From JACDAN01 sp035707105 (GTDB taxonomy: Bacteria > Actinomycetota > Thermoleophilia > Gaiellales > Gaiellaceae), in NCBI GenBank assembly GCA_035707105.1, contig DASSUI010000069.1, positions 1 through 29,591 of the forward strand: DNA of 29,591 bases, written 5' to 3'. Positions 1-7,508 of this stretch are shown here, piece after piece. The translations under genes and the position numbers were made by a program. The stretch's first letter is position 1; each line of letters begins with the position of its first letter. A model generated the notes under the pieces. The model had not been told where the DNA came from, did no database searches, and saw only the letters and a program-made list of their open reading frames with translations.

Positions 1-378
1 GACCGTCGCCGCCGCGCCTTCCCGCCGGTGGGTCTCCAGCAGCGCGGTAAGGGTCTCCGGCCGGAGGAGCGGCGAGTCGCCGGAGAGCACCAGCACCTCG
101 CCCGCATGGGACTCGAGCGGGCCCTTCGCCGACGCCAGCGCGTCGCCGGTGCCCAGCGGCCGCTCCTGCACTGCGACCTCGACGCCGTCGAACTCGCCGG
201 CATGGTCGGGCGAGCTGACAACCACGAGGCGTGCGGGGTCGAGCGCACGTCCAGTCTCGATCACCCAGTCGACGAGCCTGCGGCCGAGCAGCGGATGGAG
301 GTGCTTGGGCCGCGACGACCGCATGCGCGTGCCGAGTCCTCCCGCGAGGACGACCGTTGCCAATTCGGATCCGTTCAC
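1..378 (-). CDS. glmU: GlmU, N-terminal part (runs off the window)
   Basis: This is the bifunctional UDP-GlcNAc pyrophosphorylase / glucosamine-1-phosphate acetyltransferase that makes the UDP-GlcNAc precursor of peptidoglycan. Only the first 126 codons of the uridyltransferase domain are present. The nucleotide-binding signature LAGGLGTRM is followed by RPKHLHPLLG and, further on, GTGDAL and VLSGDSPLL, all in the family order. I chose GTG at 378, which reads MNGSELATVVLAGG. TTG at 363 (MATVVLAGG) is an in-frame alternative. Neither has a strong Shine-Dalgarno; GAGAG lies before the GTG. The gene begins only 14 nt after the encoded CCA of tRNA-Gln on the same strand, so the two are probably co-transcribed. 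Identity is secure; the start is uncertain. Confidence 0.9.
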   Translation of the reverse strand, partial: MNGSELATVVLAGGLGTRMRSSRPKHLHPLLGRRLVDWVIETGRALDPARLVVVSSPDHAGEFDGVEVAVQERPLGTGDALASAKGPLESHAGEVLVLSGDSPLLRPETLTALLETHRREGAAATV

Positions 379-392
379 GGGCTCTCGCGCAA

Positions 393-466
393 TGGCTGGG
401 GCGCCAGGATTCGAACCTGGGATCGCGGGACCAAAACCCGCTGCCTTACCACTTGGCTACGCCCCA
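393..466 (-). tRNA. tRNA-Gln (TTG anticodon)
   Basis: The minus strand folds as a full cloverleaf. The acceptor arm TGGGGCG pairs with CGCCCCA, the anticodon stem GCGGG pairs with CCCGC around loop TTTTGGT (anticodon TTG), and the T-arm contains GGTTCGAATCC. The discriminator G and CCA are encoded. It lies between a small membrane-protein gene and glmU, all on the same strand. Confidence 0.97.
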
Positions 467-493
467 AAGAGTGGTGCCGACCAAGGGTTGAGT

Positions 494-847
494 CTAGCGG
501 CGGGTGAACAGCACGATGAGCGCGACGATCGCCAGGATGGCGACCCCGACGACCGCCACGGCGCTCACCACGAAGAGCAAGAGTGGGATCAGCGCCACCA
601 GTGCCTGTGAGACGGCGGCGATCCACGCGACGTCGTGCGCCACCGGCGGCCGGAGCCGGCGGCCGAGCCAGAGGTAGCCGAGGATCACGGCGACCGCGAC
701 CACGATCGCGAGCGGCCGGCTGATCGCGCCGGCAACGAGCATGATCGCCTCGACGAGCGCGATCACGACCGCAAACTGCGTGCGGTGGCGGCGGAGCCAA
801 CGGCCGGTCCGGGTCGAGCCGTGCTCGAGGACGGGTTGGTCGATCAC
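494..847 (-). CDS. Small multi-helix membrane protein of unknown function
   Basis: This 117-residue protein begins with a basic, soluble stretch of about 22 residues (RRHR near its end). Three or four hydrophobic segments follow, at about residues 24-42, 46-62, 72-92 and 94-114, and the protein ends TRR, so it is an integral membrane protein. I do not recognise the family. The GTG start at 847 lies 10 nt after the ispE stop and is preceded by GGCAGG, a weak ribosome site, so it is probably the last protein gene of the metG-ispE operon. The tRNA-Gln follows 27 nt downstream. No catalytic motif is visible. Confidence 0.7.
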   Translation of the reverse strand: MIDQPVLEHGSTRTGRWLRRHRTQFAVVIALVEAIMLVAGAISRPLAIVVAVAVILGYLWLGRRLRPPVAHDVAWIAAVSQALVALIPLLLFVVSAVAVVGVAILAIVALIVLFTRR

Positions 848-857
848 CTGCCGGACG

Positions 858-1658
858 CTACCACCCGGTCGTCGTGATCCAGACGCCGCCCCGTCCCTCG
901 AAGGCGCGGGCCGCGGTCACCGCCTCCGCCTCCTCCGCGAAGAGGCCGTACACGGCCGGTCCCGCGCCTGTCACGTCTGCCCGGAAGGCGCCGAGCTCGC
1001 GGAACTCGGCGGCCATCGGCGAGCCGGCGAGGTCGTTGGCGGGCAGTGCGGCGAGGTCGCCGAGGACGAGGGCGCGCTCGAGTTCGGCGCGGCGCTCCTC
1101 GAACCCCTCGTGGCCGTTCCTGCGGTCGAATTCTTCGTAGACCGCGGCGGTCGACGACTTGCGCGCGCCGCGCTGCAGGACGATCAGGATCCAGTAGTCC
1201 TGGGGGAGGTCGAGCGACCGGAGAGCGGTCCCGTCGGCCTCGCCGAGTTGCGGGCCGGTGGTGAGGAAGAATGGGACGTCGGCCCCCAGCTCGGCGCCGA
1301 CCGCTCGCAGGTCGTCCGCGGGGAGCGGCCCCCCGAGTGCGTCGTTCGCGAGACGGAGGGCCGCCGCGGCGTCCGAACTGCCCCCGCCGAGCCCCGCGGC
1401 GACCGGGATCCGCTTCTCGATGGTCGTGCGCCACCGCGGCTCGACACCGACGCGGGCGGCGAACGACTCGAGCGCGCGACGGACGATCGTGTCCTCCGGG
1501 AACCCGTCGATTTCCAGGCGCTCGGCTTCTTCGAGCGAGATCGTGTCGGCGAGCGCGACCCGCTGGAGGACGGTCGCGACCTCGTGCCTCCCGTCCCCGC
1601 GCCTCGGCCCGACGACGAGCGCGAGGTTGATCTTCGCCGGCGCGGCGAGCTCGGTCAC
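858..1658 (-). CDS. ispE: 4-diphosphocytidyl-2-C-methyl-D-erythritol kinase
   Basis: This GHMP-family kinase phosphorylates CDP-methylerythritol in the MEP isoprenoid pathway. It is 266 residues, slightly short for IspE. The N-terminal PAKINLAL, the ATP-binding loop IPVAAGLGGGSSDAAAALRL (about 86-105), GADVPFF and the C-terminal GHMP glycine motif VTGAGPAVYGLF are visible. The usual DGYHE near residue 25 reads DGRHE, replacing a conserved Tyr. The GTG start overlaps the rsmA stop by four bases (GTGA, 1655-1658), which points to translational coupling. Family assignment is firm. Confidence 0.95.
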   Translation of the reverse strand: MTELAAPAKINLALVVGPRRGDGRHEVATVLQRVALADTISLEEAERLEIDGFPEDTIVRRALESFAARVGVEPRWRTTIEKRIPVAAGLGGGSSDAAAALRLANDALGGPLPADDLRAVGAELGADVPFFLTTGPQLGEADGTALRSLDLPQDYWILIVLQRGARKSSTAAVYEEFDRRNGHEGFEERRAELERALVLGDLAALPANDLAGSPMAAEFRELGAFRADVTGAGPAVYGLFAEEAEAVTAARAFEGRGGVWITTTGW

Positions 1659-2443
1659 CGGAGCGCCTCGGCAAGCTCGACGAACTCCTGTGGCGACAGC
1701 TCTTCGGCCCGGGTAGACGCCGGCCGGCCGATCGTGGCGAGCGCGGCTTCTCCCTGTTCCCGACCGGCGAGGCCTGCGAGCTCCAGCGAGTTCGGGAGCC
1801 GCTTCCGACGGTGGGCGAACGACGCCTCGACGACGCGCTTCAGCCCGGACCAGTGGACCGGCGGCGCCGTCTCACGGCGGCGGAACGCGACGAGCGCGGA
1901 GTCGACGTTCGGACGCGGACGGAACACCTCCCGGGAGACCGGGTGCCATCCGGTGCGCTCGGCCGCGAGCTGCACCAGGACGGAGACCGCCCCGTATGCC
2001 TTCGAGCGGGGCGCGGCGAAGAAGCGGTCGGCGACCTCGCGCTGCACCATCACCGTCCAGGACGTCACGGTGAGAAGGCGCTCGAGGCTCTCGACGACGA
2101 TCGCGGTCGCGACGTTGTACGGAAGGTTGGAGACGAGCTTCGTGGGCGGCGGCTCGAGCTCCGACGGCTCGAGCCGGAGCGCGTCGGCGAAGTGGAGCCT
2201 GACGTTCGCGGCGCCGCCGAAACGCTCCCGGAGGGGCCGCTCGAGCCTGCGGTCGAGCTCGACGGCGTGCACGAGACCCGCGTGGTCTGCGAGGAAGGCG
2301 GTGAGGACGCCTTGTCCCGGCCCGACCTCGAGCACGACGTCGTCGCCTCGGACGTCCGCCAGCCGGCCGATCACACGGACGATGTTGTCGTCGACGAGGA
2401 AGTGCTGGCCGAGCTCCTTGCTCGGGGCCGGCAGCTCGCTCAC
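1655..2443 (-). CDS. rsmA: 16S rRNA (A1518/A1519-N6,N6) dimethyltransferase RsmA/KsgA
   Basis: This SAM-dependent enzyme dimethylates two adenines in helix 45 of 16S rRNA late in 30S assembly. Its 262 residues fit the family. The N-terminus has LGQHFLVD, then the SAM motif VLEVGPGQGVLT, the acidic VHAVELDRRL, and the catalytic NLPYNVAT (N-L-P-Y). The C-terminal part holds VFRPRPNVDSALV. The open frame extends upstream without a stop into tatD sequence. GTG at 2443 is chosen because it forms a GTGA overlap with the tatD stop and leaves a normal-length protein. The rpfB gene that lies between tatD and ksgA in M. tuberculosis is absent here. Confidence 0.95.
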   Translation of the reverse strand: MSELPAPSKELGQHFLVDDNIVRVIGRLADVRGDDVVLEVGPGQGVLTAFLADHAGLVHAVELDRRLERPLRERFGGAANVRLHFADALRLEPSELEPPPTKLVSNLPYNVATAIVVESLERLLTVTSWTVMVQREVADRFFAAPRSKAYGAVSVLVQLAAERTGWHPVSREVFRPRPNVDSALVAFRRRETAPPVHWSGLKRVVEASFAHRRKRLPNSLELAGLAGREQGEAALATIGRPASTRAEELSPQEFVELAEALR

Positions 2444-3174
2444 GCGGAGCCGAACGCCGCGTCGGCGTTGCGGTCGAGCTGCGCGGCGAGCGCGTCCGGA
2501 TCCGTGCCGCGGAGCTCCGCCAGCGTCGCAACGGTGTGCGGGAGATTGGCGGGCTCGTTCGGCCTGCCACGACGGGGCTGTGGCGAGAGGTACGGACTGT
2601 CGGTCTCGGCGAGCAGCCGCTCCTCGGGAATCTCCGGTACCGCCGTCCGCAGGTCGTATGCGTTCGGATAGGTGACGTTGCCCGCGAACGACACGTAGTA
2701 GCCGCGCTCGAGGGCCGGGCTCAGGAGCCCGCGCGAGGAGAAGCAGTGCAGGATCACCGTGCCGTCGAAGTCGCCGAGCGCACGGGCGACGTCGGCGTCG
2801 GCGGCCCGGCAGTGGATCACGACGGGCTTCCCCAGCTCCTCCGCGATCGCGAGATGCGCCTGGAAAAGCTGACGCTGTGCGTCGTGCGGCGCGTAGTCGC
2901 GGTAGTAGTCGAGCCCCGTCTCTCCCACGGCGACCGGATCGAGCTCGCGCAGCGCCTCCAGCTGCGAAGGATCGGCGCCGGCGGCCTCGTGCGGGTGGAT
3001 CCCGAGGATCGGATGCACTCCCTCGCTCGCCGCGCAGAACGCGACGACCGCGGCCCACGACGCCGGCCACGCTCCGACTTCGAGGATGCGGTCGACACCG
3101 GCTTCCCGGGCGCGTCGAACGAGGTCTTCGAGCGGGTCGGCGCACGCATGCAGGTGCGCGTGCGTGTCGATCAC
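2440..3174 (-). CDS. tatD: TatD-family metal-dependent hydrolase / DNase
   Basis: This TIM-barrel amidohydrolase-superfamily nuclease has 244 residues. The first metal pair is in MIDTHAHLH. VGETGLDYYRDY carries the bridging Glu, VIHCRAAD and LHCFSS carry later metal His residues, and AETDSPYL carries the terminal Asp. TatD enzymes are 3'-5' exonucleases or 3'-end-processing activities in DNA repair. The GTG start at 3174 overlaps the metG stop by GTGA (3171-3174), and its own stop overlaps rsmA the same way. An upstream extension of the same open frame is antisense-like GC-rich sequence inside metG and is not used. Confidence 0.93.
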   Translation of the reverse strand: MIDTHAHLHACADPLEDLVRRAREAGVDRILEVGAWPASWAAVVAFCAASEGVHPILGIHPHEAAGADPSQLEALRELDPVAVGETGLDYYRDYAPHDAQRQLFQAHLAIAEELGKPVVIHCRAADADVARALGDFDGTVILHCFSSRGLLSPALERGYYVSFAGNVTYPNAYDLRTAVPEIPEERLLAETDSPYLSPQPRRGRPNEPANLPHTVATLAELRGTDPDALAAQLDRNADAAFGSA

Positions 3175-4688
3175 GCAGCGGCGGCTGGCGCCTCGACCCG
3201 GGGGAACAGCGGCGCTGCAGGCTCGACTTCGAGCGCCTCGACCGTCTCGCCCGGACCGGCGCGCGACCACTCGAGATCCTCGGGCTGGCCGAGCGCGCGG
3301 AGGATCTGCGGCGCGGTCTCCGGAAGGTATGGGTAGAGCGCCACGGCGACGACCCGAAGGCCGTCCGCGAGCGCGTAGAGCACCCGATCCAGCTGCTCGG
3401 CGTTCGCCTCGTCCTTCGCGAGCTCCCACGGTTTCGTGTCGGTGACGAACTTGTTCAGCGACCGGACGACCTCCCAGATCGCGTCGATCCCGCCCGTGAG
3501 GTCGAAGTCGTCGAGCCGCCTGGCGACGTCGTCCGCGAGCCCGTCGAACACCGGCGCGCCTTCGGCTCCCGGGGCGATGGGAATCCGGCCGTCGCGGTAC
3601 TTGGCGATCATCGCGGTCGTCCGTGAGACGAGGTTTCCGAGGTCGTTGCCCAGCTCACGCTCATACCGCTCGTGGAGCGTGTCGACCGACACCGAGCCGT
3701 CCTGGCCGAACTGCACCGACCGTGTCGCCCAGTAGCGGACGGCGTCCGCGCCGTAGACGTCGACGAGCTCGAGCGGGTCGATCGCGTTCCCGAGCGACTT
3801 CCCGATCTTGCGCTCATCGAGCAGCAGGTAGCCGTGGACGAAGATCTGGCGGGGCACCTCGTAGCCGGCTGCGAGCAGCAGGGCCGGCCAGTACACGCAG
3901 TGGAAGCGCAGGATGTCCTTCGCGATCAGATGGTGGACGTGCGGCCAGTAGCGGTCGCGGAGATCGTCGCCCGGGCTCGCGTAGCTGAGCGCGCTGAGGT
4001 AGTTGATGAGCGCGTCGACCCAGACGTAGACGACCTGCCCGTGATCCCAGGGGATCGGGATCCCCCACGCCTGGCCCGCGCGGCTGAGGCTGAAGTCCTG
4101 GAGACCGCCCTCGATGAAGCTCCGCGCCTCGTTCCGGCGGAAGGCCGGGCGCACGAAATCGGGCCGCTCGTCGTAGAGCTTCAGCAGCGCATCCTGGTAC
4201 TTCGAGAGCCGGAAGAAGTAGTTCTTCTCCTCGATCCACTCCGGAACGGTGTCGTGGTCGGGGCACTTGCCGTCGACGAGCTCGTCCTCGGTCTTGAACG
4301 CCTCGCAGCCGACGCAGTAGAGACCTGCGTAGGTCTCCTCGTAGATGTCGCCGTTGTCGTAGATCCGCTGGACGAAATCCTGGACGAAGCGCTTGTGGCC
4401 CTCGTCGGTCGTCCGGATGAAGAAGTCGATGTCGGCGCCGACCTTCTCAGGCACCTCCCGCCACTTCTCGGCGATCTGGTCAACGTAGACGTTCGGGTCG
4501 AGACCCTCGTCCTGCGCGGCTCGGTAGACCTTCGACCCGTGCTCGTCGGTGCCGGTGAGGAAGAACGTGTCCTCTCCTCGTTGCCCGTGATGGCGCACGA
4601 GGATGTCCGCCGCGAGCGTCGTGTACGCATGCCCGATGTGCGGCGTCGAGTTGACGTAGTAGATGGGCGTGGTCAGGTAGAAGGTCAT
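3171..4688 (-). CDS. metG: Methionyl-tRNA synthetase
   Basis: This class I aminoacyl-tRNA synthetase charges tRNA-Met; it has 505 residues. The HIGH signature is present as HIGH (residues 17-20). A zinc knuckle CVGC...CPDH lies in the connective peptide. The KMSKS loop reads KIGKS, so the Met is Ile and the first Ser is Gly while both Lys are kept. A C-terminal anticodon-binding helical domain contains KPWELAKD. There is no C-terminal tRNA-binding EMAP extension. I chose ATG at 4688; TTG at 4697 in frame is less likely. The upstream M23-like frame runs through this start for 209 nt in another frame. The downstream end is coupled to tatD by GTGA. Confidence 0.95.
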   Translation of the reverse strand: MTFYLTTPIYYVNSTPHIGHAYTTLAADILVRHHGQRGEDTFFLTGTDEHGSKVYRAAQDEGLDPNVYVDQIAEKWREVPEKVGADIDFFIRTTDEGHKRFVQDFVQRIYDNGDIYEETYAGLYCVGCEAFKTEDELVDGKCPDHDTVPEWIEEKNYFFRLSKYQDALLKLYDERPDFVRPAFRRNEARSFIEGGLQDFSLSRAGQAWGIPIPWDHGQVVYVWVDALINYLSALSYASPGDDLRDRYWPHVHHLIAKDILRFHCVYWPALLLAAGYEVPRQIFVHGYLLLDERKIGKSLGNAIDPLELVDVYGADAVRYWATRSVQFGQDGSVSVDTLHERYERELGNDLGNLVSRTTAMIAKYRDGRIPIAPGAEGAPVFDGLADDVARRLDDFDLTGGIDAIWEVVRSLNKFVTDTKPWELAKDEANAEQLDRVLYALADGLRVVAVALYPYLPETAPQILRALGQPEDLEWSRAGPGETVEALEVEPAAPLFPRVEAPAAAA

Positions 4689-5718
4689 GGGCGTCAATGA
4701 TAGGCGCGGGCCCCTCGGTCACCTGGGCCGCCGGTCGCGTCGTGCGGCCGACACGAAGCACCGTCCTCAGCCCCGCCAGCGCGAGCAAAGCGGCGACGGC
4801 GAGCGCCCACGGGGGCCGCGAGAGCGGCGGCACCGCCGCCCGGCTCGGTGGGCTCGGCGCATCGGCCACGGCCACCGTTCGGACCCCGCTCGCGGCCGGA
4901 ACGGGCGGGTGCGCAGTGTGCAGGATCTCCGCGCCGTGCCGCCGGGACGCCCGTCGGCTTGACCGTGGCCGTGGCGTCGGCGCGATTGCCTCGACCCCGG
5001 GAGCGGCGTTTGCCGTCCGGTGCCGGGCGCGTGCCGGGGGCGCCTGCGCCGGCCGAGCGGATCGGACGGCAGGGACGAGGCGGGCGCGGGCTCGCCGACT
5101 CGTCCTGGCCGGTGCCGGTTCCGAGCGCGCAACGCCGGCGGGAACCGCGAGGTGCACGGGCTCGTCTGCCCTCCGAGTCGCTGCGCTCGCCGCCTCGGAG
5201 ACAGGAGACGCCTGCGCGACGGGAGCCACGGGCGCCGGAACGGATGCTGGTGCCGAGGCGGCCTCACGAGGAGGGAGAAGCGTCAGCGGATCGACGTATC
5301 CGCGCGGATCGTCGGCGTGCCGGATACCGAGCTGTACGTGCGACGCCTCGCCGTCAGCGCCGGTGTCGGCGATCGTCCCGACGGGCTCGCCCTCGGCGAC
5401 GCCGTCCCCGGCCGAGACCGTGATCGAGCCCAGATGGGTGAGCGTGACCGCCCAGCCGTCGGCCGTTCGGATCGAAAGCGTCTTGCCGTTCGACGGCAGC
5501 GAGCCCGCAAAGGAGACCCGGCCGGAGGCCGGCGCGCGGACCGTCGTGCCGGGCGCTCCCGCGATGTCGATCCCCCGGTGGCCGGAGGCCGTGTAGACGC
5601 CGCCGCCGTAGTCGAACCCGCGGAGCACCTCGCCCGCCGCCGGCCAGGTCCAGGCGGAGGCCGCCGCGGGAGCGGCGAGCGCGAGGACGGCAAGGGCCGT
5701 TGTCAGCCGTGCGAACAT
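4480..5718 (-). CDS. Exported M23 (LytM)-like cell-wall protein with Pro/Ala/Arg-rich stalk; 3' end doubtful
   Basis: The N-terminus is a signal peptide (MFARL then a hydrophobic core ending AAASA). An M23/LytM fold follows, with HRGIDIAG carrying the first His and Asp and LTHLGSI carrying the catalytic-loop His. The final HxH zinc motif reads HVQ in SHVQLGIR, so one expected ligand is Gln; activity is doubtful, as in degenerate LytM activators. Residues about 155-300 are a Pro/Ala/Arg/Ser-rich stalk, then a hydrophobic segment (ALAVAALLALAGL) and a basic tail. The frame stays open 209 nt into metG on the same strand in another frame. A one-base shift would instead reach TGA at 4696-4694, just before the metG ATG. 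A near-consensus promoter lies directly upstream. Confidence 0.75.
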   Translation of the reverse strand: MFARLTTALAVLALAAPAAASAWTWPAAGEVLRGFDYGGGVYTASGHRGIDIAGAPGTTVRAPASGRVSFAGSLPSNGKTLSIRTADGWAVTLTHLGSITVSAGDGVAEGEPVGTIADTGADGEASHVQLGIRHADDPRGYVDPLTLLPPREAASAPASVPAPVAPVAQASPVSEAASAATRRADEPVHLAVPAGVARSEPAPARTSRRARARLVPAVRSARPAQAPPARARHRTANAAPGVEAIAPTPRPRSSRRASRRHGAEILHTAHPPVPAASGVRTVAVADAPSPPSRAAVPPLSRPPWALAVAALLALAGLRTVLRVGRTTRPAAQVTEGPAPIIDAHDLLPDHAHLLRQLDAAHRACVHDARGGHPRAPSRATRRGHVLPHRHRRARVEGLPSRAGRGSRPERLR

Positions 5719-5755
5719 CGCAGGCGAAGCTAGCAGGGCGGTCGGCTGTTGTCAA
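5719..5755 (-). promoter_or_regulatory. Sigma-70-type promoter of the M23-like gene, leaderless
   Basis: On the minus strand TTGACA (5755-5750), a 17-bp spacer and TAGCTT (5732-5727) form a near-consensus promoter. Only 8 nt separate the -10 box from the ATG, so transcription should begin at or next to the start codon. It lies right behind the rsmI stop, so the M23-metG-tatD-rsmA-ispE run can be transcribed separately from ROK-rsmI. Confidence 0.75.
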
Positions 5756-5761
5756 AGCCGA

Positions 5762-6568
5762 CTACAGCGAGGCGTCGTAGAGCCGCTTCCGCGGCACCCC
5801 CGTCAGCCGGGAGACGACGTCGGCTGCCGCCTTGCGCGAGGTTCCTCCGCGGAGGAGCGCGGCGACCGCGGCGACGGCCTCGGCCTCGTCGAGCGCAGCC
5901 CCGACGTCGCCCGGCCCCACCACCAGCGTGATCTCGCCCTTCGCCCCGCCCGCAAACCGCTCCGCGACCTCCGCGGCCGGCCCGCGGACGACCTCCTCGA
6001 ACCGCTTCGTCAGCTCCCGGCACACCGCGACCGGCCGGTCGGGGAGAGCCTCGGCGAGACTCGCCAGCGTGCGGGCGAGACGGTTCGGCGACTCGAAGGC
6101 GACGAGAGTGTGCCGCCATTGCGCCAACTCTCGCCACAGCTCCGCGAGCTCGCCCGCGCGCCGCGGCAGGAAGCCGATGAACTGGTAACGCTCGGCCTCG
6201 AAACCGCTGGCGACGAGCGCAGTCTCCACGGCGGAAGGTCCGGGCAAGACAGAGACGGTCAAGCCGGCGTCGAGCGCTGCGGCGACGAGCCGTGCGCCGG
6301 GATCGCTGATCCCGGGGAGACCCGCATCGGACACGAGGGCGACGCGCTCGCCGCGCAGGAGCCGCGGCAGCATCTCGGTCGTCCGTCTCGCCTCGTTGTG
6401 CTCGTGGTAGCTCAGGAGCGGCGCCTCGATCGCGTGCCGCGCGAGCAGCCGGCTCGTGTGGCGGGTGTCCTCGCACAGCACGACGTCGGCACTGCGAAGC
6501 TCGTCGAGGACCCGCAGCGTGACGTCGTCGAGGTTCCCGATCGGCGTCGCGCAGACGGCGAGCGGCAT
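5762..6568 (-). CDS. rsmI: 16S rRNA (C1402-2'-O) methyltransferase RsmI
   Basis: This tetrapyrrole-methylase-fold enzyme methylates the ribose of C1402 in the ribosomal P site. Its 268 residues are a typical length. The opening ATPIGNLDDVTLR, then CEDTRHTSRLL, SYHEHNE, the hallmark LVSDAGLPGISDPG, LPGPSAVETALVASG and the C-terminal KGEITLVVG all match RsmI. The ATG at 6568 overlaps the upstream ROK stop by one base (TGATG), so translation is probably coupled. Confidence 0.96.
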   Translation of the reverse strand: MPLAVCATPIGNLDDVTLRVLDELRSADVVLCEDTRHTSRLLARHAIEAPLLSYHEHNEARRTTEMLPRLLRGERVALVSDAGLPGISDPGARLVAAALDAGLTVSVLPGPSAVETALVASGFEAERYQFIGFLPRRAGELAELWRELAQWRHTLVAFESPNRLARTLASLAEALPDRPVAVCRELTKRFEEVVRGPAAEVAERFAGGAKGEITLVVGPGDVGAALDEAEAVAAVAALLRGGTSRKAAADVVSRLTGVPRKRLYDASL

Positions 6569-7482
6569 CAGGCCGTTCCGTCGAGCGCCTCGAGGCCGAC
6601 GAGCGCGGCGCCCACCATCCCGGCTTCGGGACCGAGCTCGGCCGGGACGACCCTGACGATCTCCCGCGGCAGGGGTAAGGCTTCCTGGGCGAGCGTCTCC
6701 TGTGCCGGTTCAACGATGAACGCGCCGGCCTTCCCGAAGCCGCCGCCGACGATCACGAGCTCGGGGTTGAAGATATTCACCAGCGAGCCGATGCCCGCAC
6801 CCAGGCGGCGCCCGAGCTCCGCCAGATCGGCGCGCGCGCCCTCGTCGCCGTCTTCGGCCTCGGCCACGAGCCGCCGGGCATCGGCCCCGGGCCCGAACCG
6901 GCGCTCCGCGAACGCGTCGGCAGCGGATCCGGCGGCGAACGCCTCGAAATGGCCGTGGCCCGTGCAGGCGCCCGGGCAGGGCGGGCCGCCGTACTGGAGC
7001 ACCATGTGCCCCAGCTCCGCGCCGGCGCCGACGGCGCCGCGAAAGGGCTTCCCGTCCAGGATCAGCCCTCCTCCGATGCCCGTTCCCAGCGTGAGCAGGA
7101 CGACGTTCGACGCGCCTCGACCAGCCCCGAGCTTCCACTCCGCGATCGCCGCGGCGTTCCCGTCGTTGTCGACCCCGACCGGCACGTGGAACCGAGCACC
7201 CATGCGATCGCGGAAGTCCACGCCGGCGAGGGGGATGTGCACGGACGAGACTGCCCGTCCGCTTCGCTGGTCGATCTGAGACGGGATTCCGAACCCCAGA
7301 GCGGCGACGTCGTCACCGAGCAGCGACTCCACGACGGCGTCGAGGCCGGCGAGGAGCTCCTCCTCGGACGAGACCGGCGTCGGCCGGGAATCCCGCCGGT
7401 GCACCACGCCTTCCCGGTCGACGACCCCCGCGAGGATCTTTGTCCCGCCGACGTCAACGCCGATGGCTCGCGAGGGGCTCAA
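6568..7482 (-). CDS. ROK-family sugar kinase, glucokinase-like
   Basis: This 304-residue ROK kinase phosphorylates glucose or a related hexose. It shows GVDVGGTKI (phosphate 1), DNDGNAAAIAEW with the catalytic Asp, LGTGIGGGLILDG, and ELGH. The zinc motif CPGACTGHGHFE differs from the CxCGxxGCxE consensus: the last Cys is His and the first pair is CxxxC. INPELVIVGGG-like sequence (NPELVIVGGG) follows near residue 235. There is no N-terminal HTH, so it is an enzyme rather than a NagC/XylR repressor. The start is TTG at 7482, only 26 nt from the divergent LCP start. Substrate is not determined by sequence; actinobacterial polyphosphate/ATP glucokinase is the likeliest type. Confidence 0.85.
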   Translation of the reverse strand: MSPSRAIGVDVGGTKILAGVVDREGVVHRRDSRPTPVSSEEELLAGLDAVVESLLGDDVAALGFGIPSQIDQRSGRAVSSVHIPLAGVDFRDRMGARFHVPVGVDNDGNAAAIAEWKLGAGRGASNVVLLTLGTGIGGGLILDGKPFRGAVGAGAELGHMVLQYGGPPCPGACTGHGHFEAFAAGSAADAFAERRFGPGADARRLVAEAEDGDEGARADLAELGRRLGAGIGSLVNIFNPELVIVGGGFGKAGAFIVEPAQETLAQEALPLPREIVRVVPAELGPEAGMVGAALVGLEALDGTA

Positions 7483-7492
7483 GAGCGGCGGC

Positions 7493-7498
7493 TACGAT
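7493..7498 (+). promoter_or_regulatory. Candidate -10 box of the LCP gene
   Basis: TACGAT ends 10 nt before the LCP ATG in a 26-nt divergent gap. A start point about 7 nt downstream would leave a leader of only 3 or so nucleotides. No -35 element is clear. Confidence 0.4.
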
Positions 7499-7508
7499 AC
7501 CCCGCCGG

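Noticed and set aside
741..2675. Long plus-strand open frame opposite ispE and rsmA
   Set aside because: It is the antisense of two clear enzyme genes; high GC leaves few stops on the opposite strand, and its translation is Arg/Pro/Glu-rich without motifs.
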